Shown here: positions 1 to 7,627 of the stretch, in pieces
Position numbering within the stretch: position 1 is the stretch's first letter
How the letters are laid out: the number at the start of each line of letters is the position of its first letter
DNA from: Streptomyces sp. NBC_01460
Lineage (GTDB): Bacteria; Actinomycetota; Actinomycetes; Streptomycetales; Streptomycetaceae
Length of the DNA: 64,000 bases
NCBI RefSeq assembly: GCF_036227405.1
Contig: NZ_CP109473.1
Location: forward strand, 2,294,001-2,358,000
Reading direction: 5' to 3'
Notes under the pieces: model-generated
What the model was told of the DNA's origin: nothing
Databases searched by the model: none
What the model saw: only the letters and a program-made list of their open reading frames with translations
Made by a program: the position numbers and the translations under genes

Positions 1-1451
1 GCCACATGGGCCGCGGCGGCGGCCCGGAACGCGGCACGGCGGGTCTCCCGGTCGGCCGCGGGGTCCTCCATCGCCGCGACGAAGGCCGGCATCTCGGGGG
101 TGACGACGCGCATCGCCTCGGTGCGGCCGTGGCGGTACTGCCGGGTGGCGATGGACTCGTACGTCGCCCCCAGGTGTCCCTTGGCGCGCTGGTGGGCCAG
201 TTGGTAGGCGACCTGGACGAAGGCGTCCGGGGACACCTTGAGCGCCTTGGCCGCCGTGCTGCCGAAGTCCTGGAAGGACACCGTGGTGGTGGCGGTGTCC
301 CGTCCGTACGCGGCGAACGACTCGGCGGCGGCGCGCACCTGGGCCCTGAGGGGCTCGTCCAGCTCGAAGGTGAGCGGCTGAGGGACGGGTTCGCCCTGGG
401 AGCGGGCGCCGGAGCGGAGGGAGTGCTCCTCGGGCGAGGTGCCGAGCAGCGCGTCGGTGAAGCTGAGGATGGTCGTCCCGTCCAGCTCGCAGTGCTCGAC
501 GTTGATGCCGGCCCTGCCGTCCGCGTGGACGACGAAGGAGACGGCCTTGTCGAACCAGCGGTTGCCGCGGTCCCCGTGGAGCAGTTCGTCGCAGGCCTCC
601 TGGGTGCCGGCCGGGGCGAAGTCCTCCAGGCAGACGCAGAACAGGGCGGTCTCGATGTCGTCCAGCGTGCGGGCGTTGCCGGGGTGGCCTGCGGTGAGGG
701 ACGCCCGGGTGGCGGCCCATTCCGCCCGTGCCGTCGTGGTGAGGTGGCCGGCCCGGTCCTCCTCGGCCGTGTGGACGTCGGCCTTGGTCACGGCGCGCAG
801 CCCGGCCTCGATCTCGTCGAGGCTGTGGGGGACGCCGTCGGGGCCGAGCACGTCGAGCCGGAACATGGTGCCCCGGAAGAACACCACGATGTGCCGGGCC
901 GTGGACGGCCCGGGCTCCTGCTCGCTGTACGGGGCGCGCACGGTGTCCAGCGGCACACCGGGGATGCGCGTCGTGGAGAAGAGGTACCTGTTCTGCACCA
1001 TCGACTGGGGTACGCCGCGCTGCTCCACCGGGGCGATCAGGCCCTCGTCGAGCTGCCGTTTGTAGTGCAGGGCCCCCGCGACGAGCCCGGCCGCCCGGTC
1101 GAGCTGCCCCTCGCCGGTGTCCTTGAACAGGAAGAAGAAGTTGGCGTTGAGGGCGATCCGGTCCCGGCGGCCGAGGTAGCGGTACGGCCAGAAGGTGTCG
1201 AGCCAGCTGTGCACGCCCTCCGTCGCGTCGTACTCCTCCAGCGCCGCGTGCAGGGTCCGGCCGGGGCCGCCGGGCCGCAGGAAGGCGGTGACCTCGGCCT
1301 CCGTCTCCGCCCGTTCCTCCGCGGTCAGCAGCGGGGCGCACCAGGCGAGGAACCGCTCGCAGCTCGCCTCGAGCGTGGGCAGCGGCACGCGCGGGAGGGT
1401 GCCCTCACGGGCGAAGGTCGCGTCGGCTGCTGCTTCCTGACTGACGTTCAA
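1..1451 (-). CDS. Choline/carnitine O-acyltransferase family protein (3' end outside window)
   Basis: Family enzymes move an acyl group between CoA and the hydroxyl of carnitine, choline or a similar amino alcohol. 483 codons are visible; the gene leaves the window at base 1. I see TTRIPG near residue 180, the catalytic-His signature GINVEHCELDGTT with the His near residue 320, and a C-terminal stretch YESIATRQYRHGRTEAMR typical of the family. I place the start at a TTG at 1449-1451, behind a purine-rich GAGAAGAGAG; an in-frame ATG is missing. It starts 35 nt after the methyltransferase gene, so the two are probably cotranscribed. Bacterial members are uncommon and the true acceptor is unknown. 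Family call secure, substrate open. Confidence 0.85.
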   Translation of the reverse strand, partial: MNVSQEAAADATFAREGTLPRVPLPTLEASCERFLAWCAPLLTAEERAETEAEVTAFLRPGGPGRTLHAALEEYDATEGVHSWLDTFWPYRYLGRRDRIALNANFFFLFKDTGEGQLDRAAGLVAGALHYKRQLDEGLIAPVEQRGVPQSMVQNRYLFSTTRIPGVPLDTVRAPYSEQEPGPSTARHIVVFFRGTMFRLDVLGPDGVPHSLDEIEAGLRAVTKADVHTAEEDRAGHLTTTARAEWAATRASLTAGHPGNARTLDDIETALFCVCLEDFAPAGTQEACDELLHGDRGNRWFDKAVSFVVHADGRAGINVEHCELDGTTILSFTDALLGTSPEEHSLRSGARSQGEPVPQPLTFELDEPLRAQVRAAAESFAAYGRDTATTTVSFQDFGSTAAKALKVSPDAFVQVAYQLAHQRAKGHLGATYESIATRQYRHGRTEAMRVVTPEMPAFVAAMEDPAADRETRRAAFRAAAAAHV

Positions 1452-1486
1452 TGCGGCTCTCTTCTCGGTGAGTGGGGATGGGGGGT

Positions 1487-2293
1487 CTAGGGGTGCTGCG
1501 GCCGTGAGAGGTAGAGCTGAGCGTAGAGCCAGCCGTCCTCCTCCAGACCGCTCGCGTCCACGCCGGCGGCGGCCATGCCGTCCAGGACGCCGCGCTGTTC
1601 CTCCGGGCCCGCGAACCGCCGCTGCTTGAAGACCTCGTCGACCCGGACGGTCCGGTAGCCCAGCTCCGCCAGGGCCTTCCCGACGGGGTCGAAGGGGAAC
1701 ATCCGCAGCACGAAGTGCGCCATCCAGGGGAGGCGGCCGTCCTGGGCCCGCACGACGCGGATGAGGGTGCGTTCGGTGACGTAGCCGATGCAGCCCGTGG
1801 AGATCACCAGGTCCGTCCCGGCGAGCAGGTCCCGCTGCTCGGGGGTGGGGTCGTTCGCCTCCAGGTCCGCGTGGACGGTGTCGTCGAGGAAGCCGGCTTC
1901 GTGCGCGTAGGCCAGGGCGCTGGTGGAGGCGTCCAGGCCGGTGAAGCGCAGACCGTGTGCGGGGCGGCGGGAGCGGGAGAGGTCCCGGTCACGCTCCAGG
2001 AGCGCGGCGCGGGAGGCGGGGCCGCTGCCGTCGTAGCGCGCGTACAGCTCGTCCATGGTGGCGTCGTACTTGAGCAGGGCGGCGTTGATCCCGTACGAGC
2101 AGCCGATGTCCAGGATCCGGGGGACGGCCACCTGTTCCGTCTCCCGGTACTCCTTGATGAGCTTGTCGAAGTAGGGCTTGGCCAGTTGGGGGACGCGGTA
2201 GCCGAGCGGGCGGAGCGCCTGGAAGTACGTGCGGGGGTCGGGCGCGGTGTAGATGTGGTCCAGCGAGACTTTTCCTGACGCGTCGAGACGCAA
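1487..2293 (-). CDS. Class I SAM-dependent methyltransferase
   Basis: A 268-residue predicted cytoplasmic methyltransferase. Motif I is ILDIGCSYGINAALL (about residues 60-75), followed by an acidic post-I strand FTGLDAS and a motif-IV-like region DLVISTGCIGYV, which together form the S-adenosylmethionine pocket. The start is TTG at 2293, with GAGGAG about 8 nt upstream; no better start lies in frame. It sits between the Fe(II)/2OG oxygenase (71 nt upstream) and the acyltransferase (35 nt downstream), all on one strand, suggesting one small-molecule pathway. The substrate cannot be read from sequence. N-methylation of an amine would fit an acylcarnitine-like product, but that is inference. Confidence 0.82.
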   Translation of the reverse strand: MRLDASGKVSLDHIYTAPDPRTYFQALRPLGYRVPQLAKPYFDKLIKEYRETEQVAVPRILDIGCSYGINAALLKYDATMDELYARYDGSGPASRAALLERDRDLSRSRRPAHGLRFTGLDASTSALAYAHEAGFLDDTVHADLEANDPTPEQRDLLAGTDLVISTGCIGYVTERTLIRVVRAQDGRLPWMAHFVLRMFPFDPVGKALAELGYRTVRVDEVFKQRRFAGPEEQRGVLDGMAAAGVDASGLEEDGWLYAQLYLSRPQHP

Positions 2294-2364
2294 GGGGCTT
2301 CTCCTCGGTGGGGCGCGCGTGGGGGTGCCTGGAACCGTTCGTCGTGCTGGTGCCGGGAGGGGCT

Positions 2365-3234
2365 CTAGTCCAGCAGCCCGTCGCCCCGCACGGCCCGGCC
2401 CTCCGCCGCCAGGTGTCCGGGCAGTACGCGCCCGAAGAGCTGCCGGGTGCGCGCCACGCTCCCGATGACGCCGGGGCGCTCGCTGTAGGCGAAGATCGCG
2501 CTGTGGCGTGCGAGGCCGCCCCGGACGGGGCTGACCCGGTGCAGCGAGTAGCGGCCCTTGAACAGCTGCAGGTCGCCCGGCCTCAGGGGCAGGCGTTCCG
2601 GCTGCCGTGCGGGGCGGCCGTCCAGGACGTCCCGCACGTCGTCGAAGCGCTCGTCCTCGGCGGACCTGATGTTCGGGCAGTACTCGAAGGAGCCGCCCTC
2701 CTCCGCCTCCTGGGTCAGCATGCTGACCGTGTACTCGTTGGTGTCGAAGTGCCAGGGGTGCTCCATGCCCGGCCGTACGACGTTGAGCACGAGCCCGGAG
2801 AGCGGGTCGGCGAGCTCGTACAGGCGGGGCAGGGTGAAGCAGTCGGCGACGAACCGCTGGAACGGTTCATGGGCGTAGAGCCTGCCGATGAGGGAGTCCC
2901 CGGGGATGCGGTCACGGGCGACGAACGCGTTGCCGCGCTCGAAGGTGCGCCGGCCGGGGTGGTCCTCGGGCAGCTCCGTGTCCACGTCGATGTTGTAGAC
3001 GTTGACCGTCTCGACGTCGAAGTAGGCGTGCGGGGCGAGCGCGGCGCACTCCTGGCGCAGGGCCTCGTGCAGCGCGGGGCGGACGAAGTCGGGGAGGACG
3101 GTGCAGCCGTCCTCGGCCAGTTCGCGCCGCGCCCGTGCCACCACGGCGCGGGCCGCGGTGCCTTCGGGGTCCGACAAGGGGTAGCGGTCCGTGTCGACCA
3201 TCTGGTCGAGCGTGATGGCTTGCAGAGTGCTCAT
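2365..3234 (-). CDS. Fe(II)/2-oxoglutarate-dependent oxygenase
   Basis: A 289-residue oxygenase. The facial triad is visible as H162-F-D164 within HPWHFDTNEY and H232 within YSLHRVSPV; R243 (LARHSAIF) is well placed to bind 2-oxoglutarate. The HFDTN...SMLTQ neighbourhood recalls the BesD/HalD amino-acid halogenase and hydroxylase group, but this protein has Asp where halogenases have Gly, so hydroxylation is the expected reaction. I chose ATG 3234 because GGAGAGGG lies 4-11 nt upstream; an ATG 29 codons earlier has no such site. First gene of the probable operon with the methyltransferase and acyltransferase. Substrate unknown. Confidence 0.82.
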   Translation of the reverse strand: MSTLQAITLDQMVDTDRYPLSDPEGTAARAVVARARRELAEDGCTVLPDFVRPALHEALRQECAALAPHAYFDVETVNVYNIDVDTELPEDHPGRRTFERGNAFVARDRIPGDSLIGRLYAHEPFQRFVADCFTLPRLYELADPLSGLVLNVVRPGMEHPWHFDTNEYTVSMLTQEAEEGGSFEYCPNIRSAEDERFDDVRDVLDGRPARQPERLPLRPGDLQLFKGRYSLHRVSPVRGGLARHSAIFAYSERPGVIGSVARTRQLFGRVLPGHLAAEGRAVRGDGLLD

Positions 3235-3293
3235 TCGACCCTCTCCACGCGCACGTCGGTAACTCAACTGACGAGTAACAGAGTTGAAGTTCC

Positions 3294-3308
3294 CACAGCA
3301 CTGCTGTG
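3294..3308. promoter_or_regulatory. 15-bp perfect palindrome upstream of the oxygenase operon
   Basis: CACAGCA-C-TGCTGTG is a perfect inverted repeat in the 141-nt gap between the SUMF1-like gene and the oxygenase start, about 60 nt upstream of the oxygenase ATG. A second, looser repeat, AACTC (3261-3265) with GAGTT (3281-3285), lies nearer the start. This gap is also more A/T-rich than the surroundings. The arrangement suggests the operon promoter and a dimeric repressor site; no regulator gene lies next to it. Confidence 0.4.
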
Positions 3309-3375
3309 TTGTCTGTGACACGCCACACGTGCGGACCGTGTGTGCGGTGGCCGGGCACCTCTCCGGCCGTACCCG

Positions 3376-4182
3376 TCAGTCGAGGTCGATGACGGGGCGT
3401 GCGGAGAAGTCCTCGAACATGTCCTCGCCCTCCGGCCCGTGGAGGAAGTCGGCCGTGTGCGGATTGCGGTTGGCGGTTGCCAGCGGCAGCCATTCGAGCA
3501 GGGTGCCGTAGCCACCGCAGACCGCCTCTCCCCCGTCGCCGCCGTATACGGAACCGGGGTCCGAGGTCATCTCGGCGCTGTCGTAGACGTCGAAGGCGAT
3601 GTGCAGCCCGAAGGCGTTCGGCAGGAGGTGCGGGCCCGTGCCGCCGCCGTAGGGGGACACGCCCGCGGGGTAGCCGTCGCCCCAGCGGAAGAGTGTCCCG
3701 GCGCCGGCTCCGCAGGCGTGTTCCCACTCGTCGGGGCGGGGCAGCCTGAGCCCTTGGCCGGCGAACAACGCCGTTACGAGAGAGGGGAGTTCGGGGAGCT
3801 TCCTCGGCTCCACCGCCATCAGTACGGCGGGCAGGGTGACCTTGCGCCGCGGGGTCATCACCCGCGCGAGGTGGGCGCGGGGGTCGGTCTCGAAGCCGAA
3901 GCCGCCCGCGAGGCTCTCCTCGCGGTAGGAGGTGAGCTGGCCGGGGAGCGGCCGCCACCCGTCCATGTCGAAACCGACGGTCACGTCACCGCCCGGGACC
4001 AGGGCGTACCGCTCGCCGTCCCGCTCGATCACGGCGCGGTGCACGGCGCCTTCCGGGTGCGGGGCGGGGTCGAGGCGCAGGAGGCGGCCGCCCGCTCTGC
4101 CTGCCGCCTCCCGCGCGCACCGCTCGGCGGAAGCCGCGTCCAGGGCGCGCCAGCGGGCGAGGGTCAGGCCGGCGAGAGACAT
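3376..4182 (-). CDS. SUMF1/formylglycine-generating-enzyme-like protein
   Basis: A 268-residue protein with an FGE-sulfatase-like core: ALVPGGDVTVGFD (about residue 60) and the hallmark-like LRLPRPDEWEHACGAG followed by LFRWGD (about residues 150-175). The usual C-terminal RGGSW and GFR elements are absent, so the fold may be shortened or adapted, and classical Cys-to-formylglycine conversion is doubtful. SUMF1 domains also occur in ergothioneine-type EgtB enzymes, but no DinB iron-binding half is present here. ATG 4182 is chosen because the N-terminus is coherent from there; no strong ribosome site is seen. Same strand as the oxygenase operon, 141 nt before it, so possibly part of the same set. 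Confidence 0.65.
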   Translation of the reverse strand: MSLAGLTLARWRALDAASAERCAREAAGRAGGRLLRLDPAPHPEGAVHRAVIERDGERYALVPGGDVTVGFDMDGWRPLPGQLTSYREESLAGGFGFETDPRAHLARVMTPRRKVTLPAVLMAVEPRKLPELPSLVTALFAGQGLRLPRPDEWEHACGAGAGTLFRWGDGYPAGVSPYGGGTGPHLLPNAFGLHIAFDVYDSAEMTSDPGSVYGGDGGEAVCGGYGTLLEWLPLATANRNPHTADFLHGPEGEDMFEDFSARPVIDLD

Positions 4183-4256
4183 GGCGTGCAGTCTCGCAGC
4201 CGGCCGGCGCACCCGGGCCCGTGCCCCCGGAGGCTCGGGGGCACGGGCGGGCGGGG

Positions 4257-4526
4257 TCAGCGGCCGTGGCGGATCAGGGCACGGACCATGCGGCAGGTGG
4301 TGTCGGACGGCGGGTGGATGGCGAGACGGTCGGCCGCCTCGCGTATCCGGGCGTTGTGGGCGCTCGACGGCTGGTACACGCCGGTGTCGAGCAGGGCGAT
4401 CGCCAGGCGCATGGCCTTCAGTCGGCGGTTGTGCGAGACATACCACTCGCGGGGCCGGCCCGCGGGGAGCCGCTTCTTCCGCAGGGGCTTGTGGAGCGGC
4501 TCGGGTGTGGCTGTGGCGACGGCCAT
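4257..4526 (-). CDS. Small conserved-looking protein of unknown function
   Basis: An 89-residue basic protein with no domain I recognise. AGGAGG at 4533-4538 sits 6 nt before ATG 4526, which fixes the start and argues for a real gene; the in-frame TTG at 4532 abuts the same site. The sequence has a Lys/Arg/Pro-rich N-terminus and a helical C-terminal half (LKAMRLAIALLD, ARIREAADRLAI) ending in RHGR. No membrane segment or metal motif is seen. It lies between the SUMF1-like gene and the divergent ArsC-like gene. Confidence 0.6.
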   Translation of the reverse strand: MAVATATPEPLHKPLRKKRLPAGRPREWYVSHNRRLKAMRLAIALLDTGVYQPSSAHNARIREAADRLAIHPPSDTTCRMVRALIRHGR

Positions 4527-4645
4527 CGGCAACCTCCTGGCGCAGTGGTGGAACCCTCACGAACTCCCTCCATCCTACTGCCCCCCACTGACAATCGCCC
4601 CTGGCCAGAGGCCATTTCGAGGGTCACTCCCGTACCCTTGGCCCC

Positions 4646-5005
4646 ATGGAGATCTGGATCAATCCCGCCTGTTCCAAGTGCCGCAGCGCGCTGAGTCTGC
4701 TCGACGCGGAGGGGGCTGACTACACCGTCCGCCGGTACCTGGAGGACGTGCCGTCGACCGAGGAGATCCGGGCGGTGCTCGACCGTCTCGGGCTGGAGCC
4801 GTGGGACATCACCCGGACCCAGGAGGCGGAGGCCGAGGAGCTCGGGGTCGGGGAGTGGCCGAGGGACGCCGGTGCGCGGGAGCGGTGGATCACGGCGCTG
4901 GCCGGGCACCCGAAGCTGATCCAGCGCCCGATCATCACCGCGCAGGACGGTTCGGCCGTGGTGGCGCGGACGGACGAGGCGGTGCGGGACGCGCTGGGGC
5001 GGTGA
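4646..5005 (+). CDS. ArsC/Spx-fold (arsenate reductase-like) protein
   Basis: A 119-residue thioredoxin-fold protein. The redox loop NPACSKCRSAL has a CxxC where classical ArsC has a single catalytic Cys, and the conserved LIQRPII near residue 95 carries the family arginine. Family members include glutaredoxin-linked arsenate reductases and the YffB/Spx type of unknown role; no ars genes are nearby, so arsenate reduction should not be assumed. TACCCT at 4633-4638 looks like a -10 element only 8 nt before the ATG and no ribosome site is visible, so the message is probably leaderless. Confidence 0.8.
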   Translation: MEIWINPACSKCRSALSLLDAEGADYTVRRYLEDVPSTEEIRAVLDRLGLEPWDITRTQEAEAEELGVGEWPRDAGARERWITALAGHPKLIQRPIITAQDGSAVVARTDEAVRDALGR

Positions 5006-5074
5006 GGACGAGGCGGGACCCGCCCCGGAGGCCGGGGCGGGTCAGGCGTACCCCGCCCCCGGGTGCCAGGTGGG

Positions 5075-5998
5075 TCAGGCCCGTCCCAGCTGTGCCTCGG
5101 CCTCGGCGAGGACCTCGGTGAGCCGCAGCCCGAACCGTACGTCGCAGGGGTGTGCGACCCCCGTGCGCGCCGCGGCGGTCAGCGCGTCGACGGCCGTCCG
5201 GAACGCGCCGAGCGCCTCGCCGCCTCCCCCGGGCAGGTTGGACACGCCCCCCTCGCCCCGGAACTCGACCTCGGTGCCCGCGGCGGCCGGCGGCCCGTCC
5301 AGCGCGAGCGTCACCGTGCTGGACGCGCCGGAGGTGTGGCGCAGCAGCAGCTGTGTGGTGTCGGCAGGGCCATGGGCCGCGACCACCTCCGTGACGTCGC
5401 CCAGGACCGGGATCAGGACCGAGAGCGCGTGCGGGCCCACGTCCCACAGGGCGCCCTTCTCACGACGCCAGGGGGAGGCGGCGAACTCGCTGCGGGCCCC
5501 CGGGGCGAAGAGCGCGCCCATCCACAGGGCGCGGGCCGTGAACCAGCCGCCCGCCGCGGCCTGTTCGTCGATCCACCCGGCCGTGCCCCCGGCGAACCGC
5601 AGCGTGCAGAAGACGACGGAGGCGACCCCGGCGCGTCCGGCGGCCTCGGCGACCGCGCCCGCGCCCGCCACCGTGGTGGCGACCGGTTTGTCCAGCAGGA
5701 GGTGGCATCCGGCGTCGGCGGCCCGCACGGCCAGGGACGCCTGGACGTCCGGCGGCACGGCGAACGCCACCGCGTCGCTGGTGGCCAGGAGCGCGTCGAG
5801 GCCCGCCTCGCCGGTGTACGCCTCCGTGCCGTGGGCGGAGGCCAGCCCGTCCGCCGCCTCGGGGCGCCGGCCCCATACACCGCTCAGAACGGCGCCGGGG
5901 TGGGTGGCGAGAGCGGGGGCGTGGGTCATGCGCGCCCAGGGGCCCGCGCCGACGAGGCCGATCCGGAGCGGCCCGGCGGAGGCCGTGTGTGTCGTCAT
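5075..5998 (-). CDS. Gfo/Idh/MocA family NAD(P)-dependent oxidoreductase
   Basis: A 307-residue dehydrogenase-like protein. The N-terminal Rossmann fold shows IGLVGAGPWARMTHAPAL, and the family's LDKPVA motif (about residues 105-110) carries the catalytic lysine region; the C-terminal half is the usual alpha/beta substrate and dimerisation domain. Members oxidise or reduce sugars, inositols or related polyols. I start at ATG 5998 because the Rossmann strand begins about 10 residues later; the longer frame adds 32 unrelated residues. It is convergent with the ArsC-like gene and divergent from glnII. Substrate unknown. Confidence 0.85.
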   Translation of the reverse strand: MTTHTASAGPLRIGLVGAGPWARMTHAPALATHPGAVLSGVWGRRPEAADGLASAHGTEAYTGEAGLDALLATSDAVAFAVPPDVQASLAVRAADAGCHLLLDKPVATTVAGAGAVAEAAGRAGVASVVFCTLRFAGGTAGWIDEQAAAGGWFTARALWMGALFAPGARSEFAASPWRREKGALWDVGPHALSVLIPVLGDVTEVVAAHGPADTTQLLLRHTSGASSTVTLALDGPPAAAGTEVEFRGEGGVSNLPGGGGEALGAFRTAVDALTAAARTGVAHPCDVRFGLRLTEVLAEAEAQLGRA

Positions 5999-6109
5999 GC
6001 GGCCAGTCTGCCCCGGCCGGCGGCAGGCTCGGAACGTATCCAGTGCTCCGCAGGGTGAGACGGCCCGGGGCGGCGGGGACCTGCCGTCCGACACTCCCGG
6101 GAAACCTCG

Positions 6110-6147
6110 GTAACACCGGGTTCACACGCGGGCAACGGTCGGGAAAT
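6110..6147 (+). promoter_or_regulatory. GlnR-type operator upstream of glnII
   Basis: Four pentamers are spaced exactly six bases apart: GTAAC, TTCAC, GCAAC, GAAAT (6110-6114, 6121-6125, 6132-6136, 6143-6147). This matches the a-b-a-b arrangement gTnAc-n6-GaAAc known for GlnR sites in Streptomyces, the TTCAC element being the weakest match. It ends 55 nt before the glnII start. GlnR activates glnII when nitrogen is limiting, so this site probably does that here. Confidence 0.75.
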
Positions 6148-6202
6148 CGCACTTTGCGAAGCTGCGCACCATAGACCGCAGCACCCGCAAAGGATGGCGT
6201 CC

Positions 6203-7237
6203 GTGACGTTCAAGGCTGAGTACATCTGGATCGACGGCACCGAGCCGACCGCGAAGCTTCGTTCCAAGACGAAGATCATGGCAGGCAGCGCCTCGAAGAG
6301 CGTGGCGGACCTTCCCATCTGGGGCTTCGACGGTTCGAGCACCAACCAGGCCGAGGGCCACGCCTCCGACCGCGTCCTGAAGCCGGTCTTCGCGTGCCCG
6401 GACCCGATCCGCGGCGGTGACGACATCCTCGTCCTGTGCGAGGTCTTCAACATCGACATGACTCCGCACGAGTCCAACACCCGCGCCGACCTGCGTCCGG
6501 TCGCCGAGCAGTTCGCGGGCCAGGAGCCGATCTTCGGCATCGAGCAGGAGTACACCTTCTTCGACGGGCACCGCCCGCTCGGCTTCCCCGAGGGCGGCTT
6601 CCCGGCCGCGCAGGGCGGCTACTACTGCGGTGTCGGCGCCGACGAGATCTTCGGCCGTGACATCGTCGAGAAGCACCTCGACAACTGCCTGAAGGCGGGC
6701 CTGGCGATCTCCGGCATCAACGCCGAGGTCATGCCCGGCCAGTGGGAGTTCCAGGTCGGACCGGTCTCGCCGCTGGAGGTCTCCGACCACCTGTGGGTCG
6801 CGCGCTGGCTGCTGTACCGCACCGCCGAGGACTTCAACGTCTCCGCGACGCTGGACCCGAAGCCGGTCAAGGGCGACTGGAACGGCGCGGGCGCGCACAC
6901 CAACTTCTCCACCAAGGCGATGCGCGAGGGCTACGAGGCGATCATCACGGCGGCCGAGTCGCTGGGTGAGGGCTCGAAGCCGATGGACCACGTCAAGAAC
7001 TACGGCGCGGGCATCGACGACCGTCTGACGGGCCTGCACGAGACCGCCCCGTGGAACGAGTACAGCTACGGCGTCTCCAACCGCGGCGCCTCGGTCCGCA
7101 TCCCGTGGCAGGTCGAGCAGGACCAGAAGGGCTACATCGAGGACCGTCGCCCGAACGCCAACGTCGACCCGTACGTGGTCACGCGGCTGATCGTCGACAC
7201 CTGCTGCACCGCGCTGGAGAAGGCCGACCAGGTCTGA
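6203..7237 (+). CDS. glnII: Glutamine synthetase, type II (eukaryote-like)
   Basis: Makes glutamine from glutamate, ammonium and ATP; type II enzymes are short and not controlled by GlnE adenylylation. The 344-residue length and the sequence (YIWIDGTEPTAKLRSKTKI near the N-terminus, WGFDGSST, FGIEQEYTFF, GDWNGAGAHTNFST, TGLHETA) match actinomycete GlnII. AAAGGA at 6189-6194 sits 8 nt before GTG 6203, so I prefer that start; ATG 6194 overlaps the ribosome site. A GlnR-type operator lies upstream and a strong hairpin follows the stop. Divergent from the Gfo/Idh gene. Confidence 0.97.
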   Translation: MTFKAEYIWIDGTEPTAKLRSKTKIMAGSASKSVADLPIWGFDGSSTNQAEGHASDRVLKPVFACPDPIRGGDDILVLCEVFNIDMTPHESNTRADLRPVAEQFAGQEPIFGIEQEYTFFDGHRPLGFPEGGFPAAQGGYYCGVGADEIFGRDIVEKHLDNCLKAGLAISGINAEVMPGQWEFQVGPVSPLEVSDHLWVARWLLYRTAEDFNVSATLDPKPVKGDWNGAGAHTNFSTKAMREGYEAIITAAESLGEGSKPMDHVKNYGAGIDDRLTGLHETAPWNEYSYGVSNRGASVRIPWQVEQDQKGYIEDRRPNANVDPYVVTRLIVDTCCTALEKADQV

Positions 7238-7256
7238 TCCCGCACCCGTCCGTCAC

Positions 7257-7287
7257 GAAGGGGCGCCCGCCTGCCGGGCGCCCCTTC
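7257..7287 (+). terminator. glnII terminator hairpin
   Basis: A perfect 12-bp stem (GAAGGGGCGCCC / GGGCGCCCCTTC) with a 7-nt loop begins 19 nt after the glnII stop. There is no U-run, as is usual in Streptomyces. Confidence 0.8.
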
Positions 7288-7429
7288 GGCGTACCCGGTG
7301 CCGGGACGGCCCGTGAGCGGACGGAAACGGACGGTGCGGAAGGGGAGCGTGAGGAAGCTGACACGGCGGTCCGTATCGACGGGTGAGAGGACCCTGCTGC
7401 GCAGCGGCAATCTCTGCTTCAATGGGGGC

Positions 7430-7549
7430 ATGGCCAGCTTCCAGTACACCGCGTCGGGTCGCAGCGACCTCGAGCCGTTCTGGCCCTCCCGTCAGCACCA
7501 TGACTTCGACCGGGTGTGTTGCCGCGCGTGGAACGCGCAGGCCCTCTAA
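7430..7549 (+). CDS. Leader-peptide-like short ORF with Cys-Cys motif
   Basis: A 39-codon ORF starting at ATG 7430 behind GGGGG. Its C-terminal half, PSRQHHDFDRVCCRAW, resembles actinobacterial putative leader peptides of the form R-x-H-x-D-(L/F)-x-R-V...C-R, which usually precede sulfur or cysteine genes and carry cysteine codons for attenuation. Here the next gene, 78 nt on, is a winged-helix regulator, an uncommon partner. The codons TGT-TGC are consecutive. The short gap contains a small GGCC-TTC-GGCC hairpin. If genuine, translation stalling at the Cys codons would set expression of the regulator. Identification rests on motif likeness only. Confidence 0.6.
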   Translation: MASFQYTASGRSDLEPFWPSRQHHDFDRVCCRAWNAQAL

Positions 7550-7627
7550 AGCCGCCTCACCCCGGCCTTCGGCCCGCGCGCACGACGTACGTCCTCGACG
7601 ACTCCTCGCGCGAAAGAGCTGACCCTC

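Noticed and set aside
6..1490. 494-codon open frame on the plus strand opposite the acyltransferase
   Set aside because: Its translation is Gly/Arg/Val-rich with no family pattern, while the minus strand gives clear carnitine-acyltransferase motifs. It is a high-GC shadow.
2365..3234. Halogenase reading of the oxygenase
   Set aside because: BesD-type halogenases need Gly in HxG; this protein has Asp in HFD, so chloride cannot take that ligand place.
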